Positions 9,597 to 18,594 of a stretch of 64,000 bases of DNA are shown one piece after another. Source of the DNA: DAOSCP01 sp035379625 (GTDB taxonomy: Bacteria; Bacteroidota; Ignavibacteria; Ignavibacteriales; DAOSCP01). Location of the stretch: contig DAOSVM010000003.1 of assembly GCA_035379625.1 (NCBI GenBank), positions 69,300 through 133,299 of the forward strand, read 5' to 3'. The notes under the pieces were generated by a model that searched no databases, was not told the DNA's origin, and worked only from the letters and a program-made list of their open reading frames with translations. Within the stretch, counting starts at the first letter, position 1. Each line of letters starts with the position of its first letter. The position numbers and the translations under genes are program-made.

Positions 9597-11057
9597 ATGC
9601 CAAAGCCAATTGTTGCTTTTCTGCCGAATTCTGGTTCAGAATTCACTCAAAGAACTGTTAATCAATTATCATCATCAGAATTAGTTGAAAAGATTTATCT
9701 TCTCACACTTGGAGATGTTAATACTAAATTCGAAAATGCTGAAAATATCACTGTTGATTCTTTGCAATCAACTGCTACTATTAAAAAAATTCAAGAACTA
9801 TCCAAAAGTGATTATATACTTTTCCTAAAAGAAGATACTGAAATCGATTTTGGATATTTCGCACTTGAAAGATTCCTAAATATCGCTGAAATGACCGATA
9901 GCGCAATCCTTTATTCTGATTATTATGAAATTAAAAATGGACAAAGAAATTCCTTACCAGTCATAGATTATCAATTTGGTAGTATTAGAGACGATTTTAA
10001 CTTCGGAGCAATATTATTTTTATCGAACAAGTATTTACAAAAAGTTACTTTTGATAAAGATTACAAATTTGCTGGAATTTATGATTTAAGACTTAAACTT
10101 AGTGAGTTTAATTTACCAACACGTATTGCTGAATATTTATACACAAAATTGGAAAAAGATACACGAAAAAGTGGTGAAAAACAATTTGATTATGTTGATC
10201 CTAGAAATCGTGCAGTACAAATTGAAATGGAAATTGCTGCAACTGAATATTTAAAACGAATTGGCGCTTATTTGGAACCAAAGTTTGAACAAATTGATAT
10301 CACCGCTGGTAATTTTGAATTAGATGCTTCCGTTATCATTCCAGTAAAAAATAGAGAAAAAACTATTGGTGATGCAATAAAATCCGTTCTTTCCCAAAAA
10401 ACTAATTATAAATTTAATTTAATTATTGTTGATAACCATTCCACTGATGGAACTTCAAATGTAATCAAAGAATATGCAACAAAAGATAACAGAGTTGTGC
10501 ATATAATTCCACAAAGACAAGACCTTGGAATTGGCGGTTGTTGGAATGTTGCTGTTCATTCTGATAAATGTGGAAAATTTGCAATACAATTAGATAGTGA
10601 TGACCTTTATGTTGAAACAGCTGTGCAACAAATTATTGATAAATTTTACGAAGAAAAAACAGGTATGGTTATCGGTTCATACCAAATGGTAAACTTCAAA
10701 CTTGAAGAAATTCCACCTGGAATTATTGACCATAAAGAATGGACACCAGAAAACGGTAGGAATAACGCTTTAAGAATAAATGGTTTAGGTGCACCAAGAG
10801 CTTTTTATACACCACTTTTGAGATCTATAAAAGTGCCAAATGTTAGCTATGGCGAAGATTATGCTGTCGGTTTAGCTATTTCTAGAAATTATCAAATCGG
10901 TAGAATTTATGAACCAGTTTACTACTGCAGACGATGGGAAGGAAACTCTGATGCTGACTTAGATATCACCAAAGTTAACACTTATAACACTTACAAAGAC
11001 AAAATCAGAACATATGAAATTCTTGCAAGAATAAGAAAGAATAAAGGCGAATTATAA
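9597..11057 (+). CDS. Two-domain family 2 glycosyltransferase
   Basis: A 486-residue cytoplasmic glycosyltransferase. The second half is a normal GT-A fold: ASVIIPVKNREKTIGDAIKSV begins near residue 243, followed by IVDNHSTDGTS and the metal/nucleotide site QLDSDDLYV. The first half looks like a second, degenerate GT-A domain, with SDYILFLKEDTEIDFGYFALE in the place of the DxD region. The ATG at 9597 is preceded by TAGGGGGAACT. Acceptor and sugar are unknown. It stands alone; its terminator and repeat copy 2 follow. Confidence 0.8.
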   Translation: MPKPIVAFLPNSGSEFTQRTVNQLSSSELVEKIYLLTLGDVNTKFENAENITVDSLQSTATIKKIQELSKSDYILFLKEDTEIDFGYFALERFLNIAEMTDSAILYSDYYEIKNGQRNSLPVIDYQFGSIRDDFNFGAILFLSNKYLQKVTFDKDYKFAGIYDLRLKLSEFNLPTRIAEYLYTKLEKDTRKSGEKQFDYVDPRNRAVQIEMEIAATEYLKRIGAYLEPKFEQIDITAGNFELDASVIIPVKNREKTIGDAIKSVLSQKTNYKFNLIIVDNHSTDGTSNVIKEYATKDNRVVHIIPQRQDLGIGGCWNVAVHSDKCGKFAIQLDSDDLYVETAVQQIIDKFYEEKTGMVIGSYQMVNFKLEEIPPGIIDHKEWTPENGRNNALRINGLGAPRAFYTPLLRSIKVPNVSYGEDYAVGLAISRNYQIGRIYEPVYYCRRWEGNSDADLDITKVNTYNTYKDKIRTYEILARIRKNKGEL

Positions 11058-11084
11058 AAATTAGCTTTAATTTATTAGAATTAA

Positions 11085-11116
11085 GGCAAGGGAGCTTTAG
11101 CGACCTTGCTTTTTTA
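11085..11116 (+). terminator. Terminator after the glycosyltransferase, repeat-associated family
   Basis: GCAAGG (11086-11091) pairs with CCTTGC (11104-11109), and GAGC and GCGA inside the loop can pair as well; six to seven T follow. Loop and flank resemble the hairpins at 2637, 38063 and 53786. It lies 22 bases outside the A end of repeat copy 2. Confidence 0.75.
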
Positions 11117-11137
11117 TTATAAAATTATTCTTCATTA

Positions 11138-11617
11138 GCTCAGACGGTGTAAGCATAAAGCCCGTGCGCCGTGCGGCGCACGGGCGGGCTGACGCCCAAA
11201 ATATTTTTCACTCTTACATTAGATTTTTTACAAATACGTTACTTAGATTAAGTAAAAAAGTGAATACATAATATTGCTATTTCTATTTTTTAGTAAATAC
11301 AATATAATTGTGTTTACAATATGTTAGCAATTTTCAATAATATATTTGCAAACATAATATTATTGCTTTTACTATATATTGTAAATACAATTATTTTATA
11401 AATAAACCTGGTTTAATTTTAAAATACGCAATAAGAAATAGTAGTTTTGTTCAGTTATGTTTACAGATTTGCATTTCGGAGAGATAGAAACATTCAGAGC
11501 CAAAGCATTATGCATTGTATGTTTGTCAAAGAAAAGATTTTTAGCGGGCCGTTCCGGCCCGCTGCCCCTTGCGGCTTGTCACAAGCCGCAAGGGGCTTAA
11601 GCTTATACTGTCTGAGT
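11138..11617 (+). repeat. Composite inverted-end repeat, copy 2 (A left, B right)
   Basis: The left end GCTCAGACGGTGTAAGC (11138-11154) is followed by stem A1 (11160-11169 with 11176-11185) and small stem GGGCTGACGCCC (11186-11197). The right side has B2 (11543-11563), B1 (11564-11596) and a slightly diverged end GCTTATACTGTCTGAGT (11601-11617). The A-side interior around 11240-11285 aligns inverted with copy 4 near 37862-37903 (shared ACTTTTTTACTTAATCT). The core contains ATAATTGTGTTTACAATA-like segments seen in copy 1. It fills most of the 730-base gap before the next gene. A 62-codon frame across it is only hairpin translation. Confidence 0.85.
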
Positions 11618-11789
11618 TATAATATTTATTTCTAACTTATAAATATTAATTTTATTTTAATATCTTTTTATAAATGAATATACATTCATTATAGTATAGT
11701 TGTTAATTTATAAATAATTTCAAAATAAATTTTGTTTAAGAACTTTTCATTATTTTTCAATGTTAAAAATGCATAAAAAAGGAGATTCT

Positions 11790-12017
11790 ATGAAATTTAA
11801 TAAAAATCTAATTCCTGAGTTTATGAATGACGATTTATTTTTTAAACTATCTGAATTAGGATTTTTAGATTATAAAAGGATTAGAGATTATGCTATCAGA
11901 CGTGAATTCAAGGAATTAAGAAAAACAAAAGGAGCTAATGAATCAATAATGATAATTCATAACAACTACCCTGAACTTCAAATTGATACGATAAGAAAAA
12001 TAATATACATTAAGTAA
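11790..12017 (+). CDS. Small conserved-looking protein of unknown function
   Basis: A 75-residue charged protein without signal peptide or membrane segment. It begins MKFNKNLIPEFM and has a basic central helix (KRIRDYAIRREFKELRKTK). AAGGAG sits correctly spaced before the ATG at 11790, which is why I prefer it to the ATG 30 bases upstream. It ends one base before a convergent gene. I do not recognise a family; the basic, helical middle would allow nucleic acid or protein binding, but that is a guess. Confidence 0.6.
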   Translation: MKFNKNLIPEFMNDDLFFKLSELGFLDYKRIRDYAIRREFKELRKTKGANESIMIIHNNYPELQIDTIRKIIYIK

Positions 12018-12018
12018 G

Positions 12019-13488
12019 TTATTTTACTGTTGTAATAGTAAGCTTAGTCTCAGCTTGCAAAGCATCCTGTTTTTTAATTTTTAGACCTCGTGTTTTTGTT
12101 AAAATTACAGAAAGTTGTTCGTGGATAACATTATTTTCATCAGTTTTTAATTCTGGTAGTTTTTCTGTTGATGCTATAATTTGTAAATTTTCAATTCCAA
12201 ATGGTTCGGAGACTTCAAAATCATATGGTATTTTGTAAACTTGATTAACTTTGTTCTGGTCGATGTAATAATTATCAAGTAAGAGAATTCTTTTACCGTC
12301 TGCTTGGTGATATATGAAACGTATATAAGATGGCAAATTTACTTTTATATACACGTTCATTATTTCTTGATTACGAAAAATTAATGAATTTTTCCCTTTA
12401 TTTGTCCACGCATCAATAGATAATCCGCCATCGATTACTTCATTTTTATTAAACTCCATTGCATCATTCATTGCTTGGGCAAAATTTGCTGGGTGATAAT
12501 CTATGTTATTTTTTGACAGTAAATTTTTATGAAATTTTATTTGTGATGTAGCTTCTATCGTTTGAGTTTTAACATTTAATATATTAGCAATAATTTTAAT
12601 ATATTCTCCCTGCTCCCAATACGTACCAATCAAAATATGTGTAAAATTTTGATTATTATTTTTTACAACATTCCAATTTGTTAATTTTGCAAATTTTGTT
12701 TCGAACTCTTCTTTCAAAATAACAGAAAATTTACTTGCAGTTTTGGTATTTTGATAAGAAAAAGGATAAATACTTATTTTTGTATTTAAATTTAAACTAT
12801 TTTTTAAGTTGTTGGTTATAATTGTAGCAATATCTTCCAAATCATTTACTTGCTGATTTGATAGATGATCAATTTTTTTCTGAATTTCATCAGCGGTAAA
12901 ATATTTTAAATTTGCAAAATCATAATTTATAGAGCGTAAAATATTTACAGATTTTTCAATTTCCAATAAATATTTGAATTGTGAATTATAAATTTCAATT
13001 GTTTTAGAAATATTATTTTGCTTTTCGAATACATTTGCTTGATCTATATTGTTTTGGATTATCTTATTGTAATAATTTATTTTGGAAATACAAGAATTAA
13101 TTAATTGATTTTTATTTATATAAGCGAGAGCGTAAATGTAATTATCATCACTAAATAATTCGAAATTTAACCCTTCTAACTCTATTGACGATTTACTTTC
13201 GACGAATGATTGATAGGTAGAAAATATTTCATTTTCAATTTCAGATTTTTGAGTTTGAGATTGGGATTCAATTTTAACAAAAATTTTTTGAATGAGATTG
13301 TTTTTTGCTATGTCTTGAGCTTCCAGTGTAGCTTTTCCAACATCATATTTTTTTTGATAAGATATGCCATAACCGGTTAAATATTCTCTTTCGTTATATT
13401 TATTTGATATTCCATTATTTATAACCCAATCAGGAATATCAGCGAAAGAATAAAAAGAAAAGATTAAAAAGAAAATTAAACTTTTCAT
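12019..13488 (-). CDS. Secreted LPP20/DUF4384-like protein
   Basis: This 489-residue exported protein opens with a signal peptide (MKSLIFFLIFSFYSFA). The mature start, PDWVINNG...LTGYG, resembles the LPP20-type lipoprotein fold found in several envelope proteins. The C-terminal third (VYIKVNLPSYIRFIYHQADGKRILLLDNYYI) resembles DUF4384, a domain usually seen in secreted or periplasmic proteins. The middle is rich in Asn, Lys and Ile and largely helical. It follows orr by 45 bases on the same strand, so it may be read through from the ornithine operon, though its role there is unclear. Confidence 0.6.
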   Translation of the reverse strand: MKSLIFFLIFSFYSFADIPDWVINNGISNKYNEREYLTGYGISYQKKYDVGKATLEAQDIAKNNLIQKIFVKIESQSQTQKSEIENEIFSTYQSFVESKSSIELEGLNFELFSDDNYIYALAYINKNQLINSCISKINYYNKIIQNNIDQANVFEKQNNISKTIEIYNSQFKYLLEIEKSVNILRSINYDFANLKYFTADEIQKKIDHLSNQQVNDLEDIATIITNNLKNSLNLNTKISIYPFSYQNTKTASKFSVILKEEFETKFAKLTNWNVVKNNNQNFTHILIGTYWEQGEYIKIIANILNVKTQTIEATSQIKFHKNLLSKNNIDYHPANFAQAMNDAMEFNKNEVIDGGLSIDAWTNKGKNSLIFRNQEIMNVYIKVNLPSYIRFIYHQADGKRILLLDNYYIDQNKVNQVYKIPYDFEVSEPFGIENLQIIASTEKLPELKTDENNVIHEQLSVILTKTRGLKIKKQDALQAETKLTITTVK

Positions 13489-13533
13489 ATGTTTTTATTG
13501 ACAATATAAAAATAAGTTATAAGAAAATCAAGA

Positions 13534-14595
13534 TTATACAATAATTTTTTCGACGTAATTTGAGGTTGATGCGGCTAATAAACCTCCATATGTTAATTTA
13601 AATTCTACGATATCCCCTACTTTGTAATTTTTATCTGAATTCGATACGTTTAATATAAGATGATCGCTACTCCCGCCTAAAATTTCGATTTTATCATCGT
13701 ATGGAATTATTCCGTCTAATGTAATATCTTGTTTTCCAATAGCCAAAATTGCCCTTTTAATAATACCTTTATCAATAAATGTTGGTTTATTGCCAAAAGC
13801 ATCCATCCCAATTTCACCAATAGGAACTGATGGTTTTTCTTTTAATTCGACAATTTCGGCAACCAATTTAAACGCGTCATCATAAGTATTTAGGACTTGA
13901 TTGCCAAAAGCTGTTTCTCTACCTAATACAATACTTTCGCCTAGTCTTAAATTATTAATTCCTTTAGGTAATCGATTCTCATAAACCAAGTATAAGGATG
14001 ATGAATTACCGCCGGAGATTATATCTAATTTTGCATCATATTTATTTTTCATAAAGTCTGCATATTCCAATAATTGAGATAAATTATTTTCCTTAGGAAT
14101 CACACCACCATAACAAGTTAAATTAACTCCAATTCCGATAACATTAATTTGTTTGAGTTTAAAAATTGGTTCAATATATTCTTTGAAATTTTTAAACCAA
14201 ATACCTTCTCTTAAATCGCCAAGGTCTATCATCAAAATAATATTTTGAACTTTATTAATTTTATAAGCAGCGTCATTCAATTTAAAAATAGTTTCGAGCT
14301 CAGAAATTAAGCATATATCTACATTTTGGGCAACATCATCTACTTGTGAAATCATAGGAATTCTAAGAAGCACTTTAGGTAGATTAAAATGTTTTAATTT
14401 AATAAGGTTTTCAATTCGTGAATCAGCAATATAATCAGGTTTTGCTTGTAGGATGATATCAGCAATATCAGGACTGCCACAAAAAACTTTTGTTACAGCA
14501 GAAACAGATATGTTTTGATTATGGCAAGTATCAATAATATTTTTTGCATTTGTAAATAATTTATTTCTATCTATAATTAGCGCTGGATATTTCAT
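13534..14595 (-). CDS. orr: Ornithine racemase
   Basis: Orr converts L-ornithine to D-ornithine, the substrate of the aminomutase encoded upstream. The 353-residue protein is an alanine-racemase-fold PLP enzyme: SAVTKVF near residue 36 carries the cofactor lysine, the barrel motif GGNSSSLYLV follows, and LRLGESIVLGRET resembles the family's phosphate-binding region. It is the last pathway gene of the operon and follows the GlmL-like gene by 11 bases. Assignment rests on fold motifs plus the complete surrounding pathway; a different diamino-acid racemase is possible but less likely. Confidence 0.88.
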   Translation of the reverse strand: MKYPALIIDRNKLFTNAKNIIDTCHNQNISVSAVTKVFCGSPDIADIILQAKPDYIADSRIENLIKLKHFNLPKVLLRIPMISQVDDVAQNVDICLISELETIFKLNDAAYKINKVQNIILMIDLGDLREGIWFKNFKEYIEPIFKLKQINVIGIGVNLTCYGGVIPKENNLSQLLEYADFMKNKYDAKLDIISGGNSSSLYLVYENRLPKGINNLRLGESIVLGRETAFGNQVLNTYDDAFKLVAEIVELKEKPSVPIGEIGMDAFGNKPTFIDKGIIKRAILAIGKQDITLDGIIPYDDKIEILGGSSDHLILNVSNSDKNYKVGDIVEFKLTYGGLLAASTSNYVEKIIV

Positions 14596-14606
14596 AAAAT
14601 TTTCCG

Positions 14607-15986
14607 TTAATTATTAAAATTCAATGACTCAAGTAATAATGATAATGCTTTATCGGGATATTCTTTTGCAAGAACTCCAAGTGAAGCCATAATGTAATAA
14701 TTATCGATTAAAATGTTATTAACATTCTTTGGATATAATTTTTCAGTGTTATTTAATTTAATAATTTCACTTAAAATTTTAACTCTATTGGGCAATCTTG
14801 TTAAAGCACCCCCGGTTCCAATAATATATTTTACATTAGAAAGGTCTTTCCCTTCAGCAACAGTTCTTCTGCCAGATGGTGTATAGAAATTCCGTAATCC
14901 ACCTGCGTGTCTTTCAAGAGCTGTCAAAACAGCTTCAAGAGTAAGCCTTTCGATGAATTCTATTTCTCTTTTAGTAACTGGAATTGGCTTGGCATTCTTA
15001 ATCAAATCTTCTGCATCAGGAAATTCTTTAAGTAAGTTCTCTTTTCCAATTTTTTCGACAATATGGATTAAGTTAACAAAAACGCCTAAATCGCCTTCTA
15101 CTGTACGTTTAGCAGTAGGTTCCGGATTAGTTTGAATAAGTTTAATATCTTCACTGCCGTCAGTAACAGAATGTAAATCAGTTGTTGCACCACCGACATC
15201 AAAGACAATTAAATCGCCAATATAGGAATAAAGTAATTTAGCAGCTTCCATAACAGCACCGGGCGTAGGAATAATAGGCCCATTTACCAAATCCCGCACG
15301 TGCGTCATCCCAGGTGCGTGAATAATGTGGTCTTCAAAAGCTTGTTGAATAATTTTCCGTGTTGGTTCAACATTTAATAAATCAACTTTTGGATAAACAT
15401 TTTCAGTTATATAAGTTTTAACGTTATATTTATTACTTAAAAAAGCTATATCATCTTGGTTATCGATATTTCCAGCATAGATAATTGGCACCTTTAATTC
15501 CAAATTACAGATAGCTTCGAAATTATAAAGAGCTGTATCTCTTTCGCCGTAGTCTACCCCACCAGCTACCAAAATTAGACTCGGCTTGATTTCCTTAATT
15601 TTATTCAAGTCTGATTGCCTTAATTTACCAGCTGTAATAAATTTAAGAATTGCGCCTGCTCCAAGTGCGGCTTCTTTTGCAGCTTTAACTGTCATATCAT
15701 AAACTAAGCCGTGAACAGTCATTCTTAATCCACCTGCAGCACTGGAAGTTGCAAACATTTTGTTATACTGCAAGGAATCTATATTCAAATTATTTTTCAA
15801 ATCTTCAATTGCATTATTCAAACCGATTCTAACATCACCATCTAAAACAGTAGTAGGCGCTTGACCTTGTCCAACAAAAATTGGTTTAGTGGAGCTCAAA
15901 TTACTTTGAGCTCCTGTTATATTTTGGAAAGCATTAACAACCGTTGTAGTACTACCTATTTCAGCTATTAGAACATCAATTACCAT
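14607..15986 (-). CDS. GlmL/MutL-family ATPase, likely aminomutase reactivase
   Basis: A 459-residue member of the GlmL/MutL family of actin-fold ATPases that accompany B12-dependent mutases. The phosphate-1 loop DVLIAEIGSTTTVVNAF starts at residue 4, and the phosphate-2 loop VFDVGGATTDLHSV lies near residue 260. A homologous gene occurs in the ornithine cluster of Clostridium sticklandii. It overlaps oraE by 11 bases, indicating translational coupling. Exchange of damaged cobalamin on OraSE is the likely role, by analogy to diol dehydratase and glutamate mutase reactivating factors. It is not the DNA mismatch-repair MutL. Confidence 0.85.
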   Translation of the reverse strand: MVIDVLIAEIGSTTTVVNAFQNITGAQSNLSSTKPIFVGQGQAPTTVLDGDVRIGLNNAIEDLKNNLNIDSLQYNKMFATSSAAGGLRMTVHGLVYDMTVKAAKEAALGAGAILKFITAGKLRQSDLNKIKEIKPSLILVAGGVDYGERDTALYNFEAICNLELKVPIIYAGNIDNQDDIAFLSNKYNVKTYITENVYPKVDLLNVEPTRKIIQQAFEDHIIHAPGMTHVRDLVNGPIIPTPGAVMEAAKLLYSYIGDLIVFDVGGATTDLHSVTDGSEDIKLIQTNPEPTAKRTVEGDLGVFVNLIHIVEKIGKENLLKEFPDAEDLIKNAKPIPVTKREIEFIERLTLEAVLTALERHAGGLRNFYTPSGRRTVAEGKDLSNVKYIIGTGGALTRLPNRVKILSEIIKLNNTEKLYPKNVNNILIDNYYIMASLGVLAKEYPDKALSLLLESLNFNN

Positions 15987-18183
15987 TTAATTTTTCCCTT
16001 CTTCTTTTTACTAAGAAACTTGCCACATCTATTCCTTTTGACCCTCTACCAAATCCAGCATCACAACCATTTTCAACTGCAATTTCATTTGTTACTTGTG
16101 TACCACCAACAACAAGAATGACTTTATCTCTTATACCTTTTTCAATACAAACTTCATTAAGTTTTCTCATATTTTTAATATGGACATCATCGTGAGTAAT
16201 AATTGTACTAGCAACAATAGCATCAGCGTTTGTTTCAATTGCTGCATCAACAAGTTTTTCAACCGGGCAAGATGTACCTAAATACAAATATTTGATTCCA
16301 TATTTTTCTATACCACCGTGTTTAATATCAAGAATTTCTTTCAATCCAACAGAATGTTCATCTTGTCCAACTGTAGCAGCAACTATAAACATTGGTTTTT
16401 CTTCAATATCTTTTCTAATTTCGCTTTCTTCAAGAACAGGTATTTTTTCTGGAATAACAAGTTCGTCTTTGCGAATATCGAATTTTACTTTACCTTTAAT
16501 TTCAACTACTGTACCTTCAGACGGGTGTAAACATAATTTATGCATTACGGTTACATCATCTAAGCCCATTTTTTCACCGCACTTAATAGCAGCAAATTCG
16601 GCGGTCCTTTCATCGGTAGGGAGAAAAATAGTTAGCGCAACTACTCCATCAGCTTTCCATTCAACTTCAGGTTTAATAATATTAGGATCTTCATATTTTT
16701 CAAGTTCTTTTAATCTGACATTAACGTTATCATTTTCATCTAATTCATCGATAAATTGTATCTTTGAACGATCTTCAAAAGTATCGCCACCAATTGCATC
16801 GCTTGGTTTGGTAAAATTATAACCTTCAGGAATTTTATTATATCCATAATGGACTGAAACAGGTGCGAAGTAATCTTCATCTCGTTCAAAAACCATTCCT
16901 GCGCCAATTCCACCATTAATTTCTCTTTTAATGCCATCGCCATTTCTTTCTGGATAATAACCACTATCAACAAAGAAACCTTCTTCAACTGCTTTAAAAT
17001 ATCCACCAACTTCTAACATTTCTTCCATAAATAGAATTGCTCTTTCCTTTAATTCTCTTACTTCTTGCCCTAAAATTCCATCTCTATCTAATTTAACCAT
17101 TTCACGAATTCCATCCAGCCCATTTAATGCTTGTTTAGCAGTATTTATTGCAGCAATATTATTGTAATGCCAAGGTACATTTCTACCTTCGTCTGGTGTT
17201 ATTGTAGATTGGATGTCGGCACTTGTAAGACGAGAAATCACAATATTTAAAGTATGCGTTACAGTAGCTTCACGCATATCAGATTCCATATATTTAGTAT
17301 TTTGCTGTGCTCTCATTTTGTAATCTGAAAATAAATCTCTTAGAGCAACAGCATAAGGTAAATCCAATCTCATACAAGGTGCAGGTGGAGCAGTTGGTGG
17401 TACAGTAGAAAGAGCTATATTTTCTGGTTTCATTCCTACTTTTTTAGAAAACGCACAGTTAATAGCGTGTTGAACCATTAGTTCAGGTCTTACTTTCCAA
17501 GCTTTCATTGCAGTTGCATTAGCATTATGAGCTCCATCAATTTGCAACATTTCAGCCCACGCCATAATTTTTTTGGCTTCACAAGCATCAACAAAACTAC
17601 GTATCATATTAACATTTCTATAAAGTACATTGTATTGTGGATCTTGATGCGCACCATTTATGCCTTCCTCAGCAAACATTACAGCAATATCAGGACCAGC
17701 AACACCGGAAACATATGAATGGAAATTTATTGGTCTACCAACTTCATCTTCTATTAAATCTAATGCTTTTCTTGTTGCTCTGACTTGTTTTCTTGTTACA
17801 GCAATACCACCAATACCTTGTGGTGTACCTTCCAAAAGTGAATCGATATGAGATTGCCCAGCAGTACGAATTACCATTATGTGATCTGCACCGTGCCAAG
17901 CTGCCATTCTCATTCTTCTAATATCATCTTCAAACCTTCCTGATGCTATTTCGGTGGTAATAACACAATCCGGTTGTGGATCAATATATCCAAATCCCCT
18001 TGACCCTGGTAGTGGAATATAATTTTTTAATCCTTCTGATGTTTCCCAATATTCAAAATCTCCTACAACTCTTTTTTGATTTCTTCCTTCGCGCCAATGC
18101 CAGCCTCTCCTTCTTGGCTGATATTTATCCAAATCTTTTAAGATTTCTTTTATATCTATTTTTTGTTCTGGTTTTAATTCCAT
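15976..18183 (-). CDS. oraE: D-ornithine 4,5-aminomutase, large subunit
   Basis: OraE with OraS moves the terminal amino group of D-ornithine to C4, giving 2,4-diaminopentanoate, using adenosylcobalamin and PLP. The 735-residue protein has a long TIM-barrel part and a C-terminal Rossmann B12 domain with the base-off motif DEHSVG (His about 610). Lys about 621 in LDIKHGG, 11 residues later, matches the PLP lysine known in the C. sticklandii enzyme. The domain ends with VVGGTQVT and GRGSKGID. A GGGGAG site precedes the ATG. It sits between oraS and the reactivase-like gene. Confidence 0.95.
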   Translation of the reverse strand: MELKPEQKIDIKEILKDLDKYQPRRRGWHWREGRNQKRVVGDFEYWETSEGLKNYIPLPGSRGFGYIDPQPDCVITTEIASGRFEDDIRRMRMAAWHGADHIMVIRTAGQSHIDSLLEGTPQGIGGIAVTRKQVRATRKALDLIEDEVGRPINFHSYVSGVAGPDIAVMFAEEGINGAHQDPQYNVLYRNVNMIRSFVDACEAKKIMAWAEMLQIDGAHNANATAMKAWKVRPELMVQHAINCAFSKKVGMKPENIALSTVPPTAPPAPCMRLDLPYAVALRDLFSDYKMRAQQNTKYMESDMREATVTHTLNIVISRLTSADIQSTITPDEGRNVPWHYNNIAAINTAKQALNGLDGIREMVKLDRDGILGQEVRELKERAILFMEEMLEVGGYFKAVEEGFFVDSGYYPERNGDGIKREINGGIGAGMVFERDEDYFAPVSVHYGYNKIPEGYNFTKPSDAIGGDTFEDRSKIQFIDELDENDNVNVRLKELEKYEDPNIIKPEVEWKADGVVALTIFLPTDERTAEFAAIKCGEKMGLDDVTVMHKLCLHPSEGTVVEIKGKVKFDIRKDELVIPEKIPVLEESEIRKDIEEKPMFIVAATVGQDEHSVGLKEILDIKHGGIEKYGIKYLYLGTSCPVEKLVDAAIETNADAIVASTIITHDDVHIKNMRKLNEVCIEKGIRDKVILVVGGTQVTNEIAVENGCDAGFGRGSKGIDVASFLVKRRREKLNGN

Positions 18184-18215
18184 TTTTCATCTCCCCATAA
18201 AAAATTTAATAACTT

Positions 18216-18578
18216 TTATTTTTGGAATAAATCCTTTACCATTTCCCAGTATTTCCCATTTGCAAGAGCAACACCCGCTTCACGTACAGAAATGTTTAAT
18301 TTTTGAGCCAATTTCCAAACAACGTGTCCCGCTCCTTTTCCCATTAAACCTTGTTGCATCACTCCTTCAACTATTGCTTTCGCTTCAATACTCGAAAACC
18401 CCATCCTTAACAATACACTTCTTTCAATTGCTGGTGTTGTGTGCTTATAGCCCAATTCTACCAATGGCTCAACAATTTTTTCTGCTAATTCCCAGAACCT
18501 CTTTTTTAATTCTTCATCAGATAAATTAGCAAGATGCTTTCTTCTGATTTCAAAATCATCTGCTCTTTTCATTTTCAT
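18216..18578 (-). CDS. oraS: D-ornithine 4,5-aminomutase, small subunit
   Basis: The 120-residue small component that assembles with OraE. It has the family's N-terminal RADDFEIRRKHLANLSDEELKKRFWEL and C-terminal GHVVWKLAQKLNISVREAG segments and no catalytic residues of its own. The sequence GGGGAGATGAAAATG offers two starts: the first ATG touches the binding site directly, and the second, two codons later, is better spaced. The true length may therefore be 118. It lies 16 bases after ortB and 32 before oraE. Confidence 0.94.
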   Translation of the reverse strand: MKMKRADDFEIRRKHLANLSDEELKKRFWELAEKIVEPLVELGYKHTTPAIERSVLLRMGFSSIEAKAIVEGVMQQGLMGKGAGHVVWKLAQKLNISVREAGVALANGKYWEMVKDLFQK

Positions 18579-18594
18579 CTCCCCATAAATTAAA

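Noticed and set aside
11447..11635. 62-codon frame in repeat copy 2, with similar peptide SGPFRPAAPCG in frames across copy 4 (37252-37489)
   Set aside because: The shared peptide is only the translation of the conserved B hairpins; the frames differ outside the stems, are on either strand and have no ribosome binding site.
14607..15986. GlmL-like gene as DNA mismatch repair MutL
   Set aside because: It has actin-fold ATPase loops and lies in a B12 mutase operon; GHKL-type MutL motifs are absent. The shared name is historical.
16292..16822. 176-codon frame opposite oraE
   Set aside because: Lies entirely antisense to a firmly identified gene, with serine-rich, low-complexity composition typical of a shadow frame.
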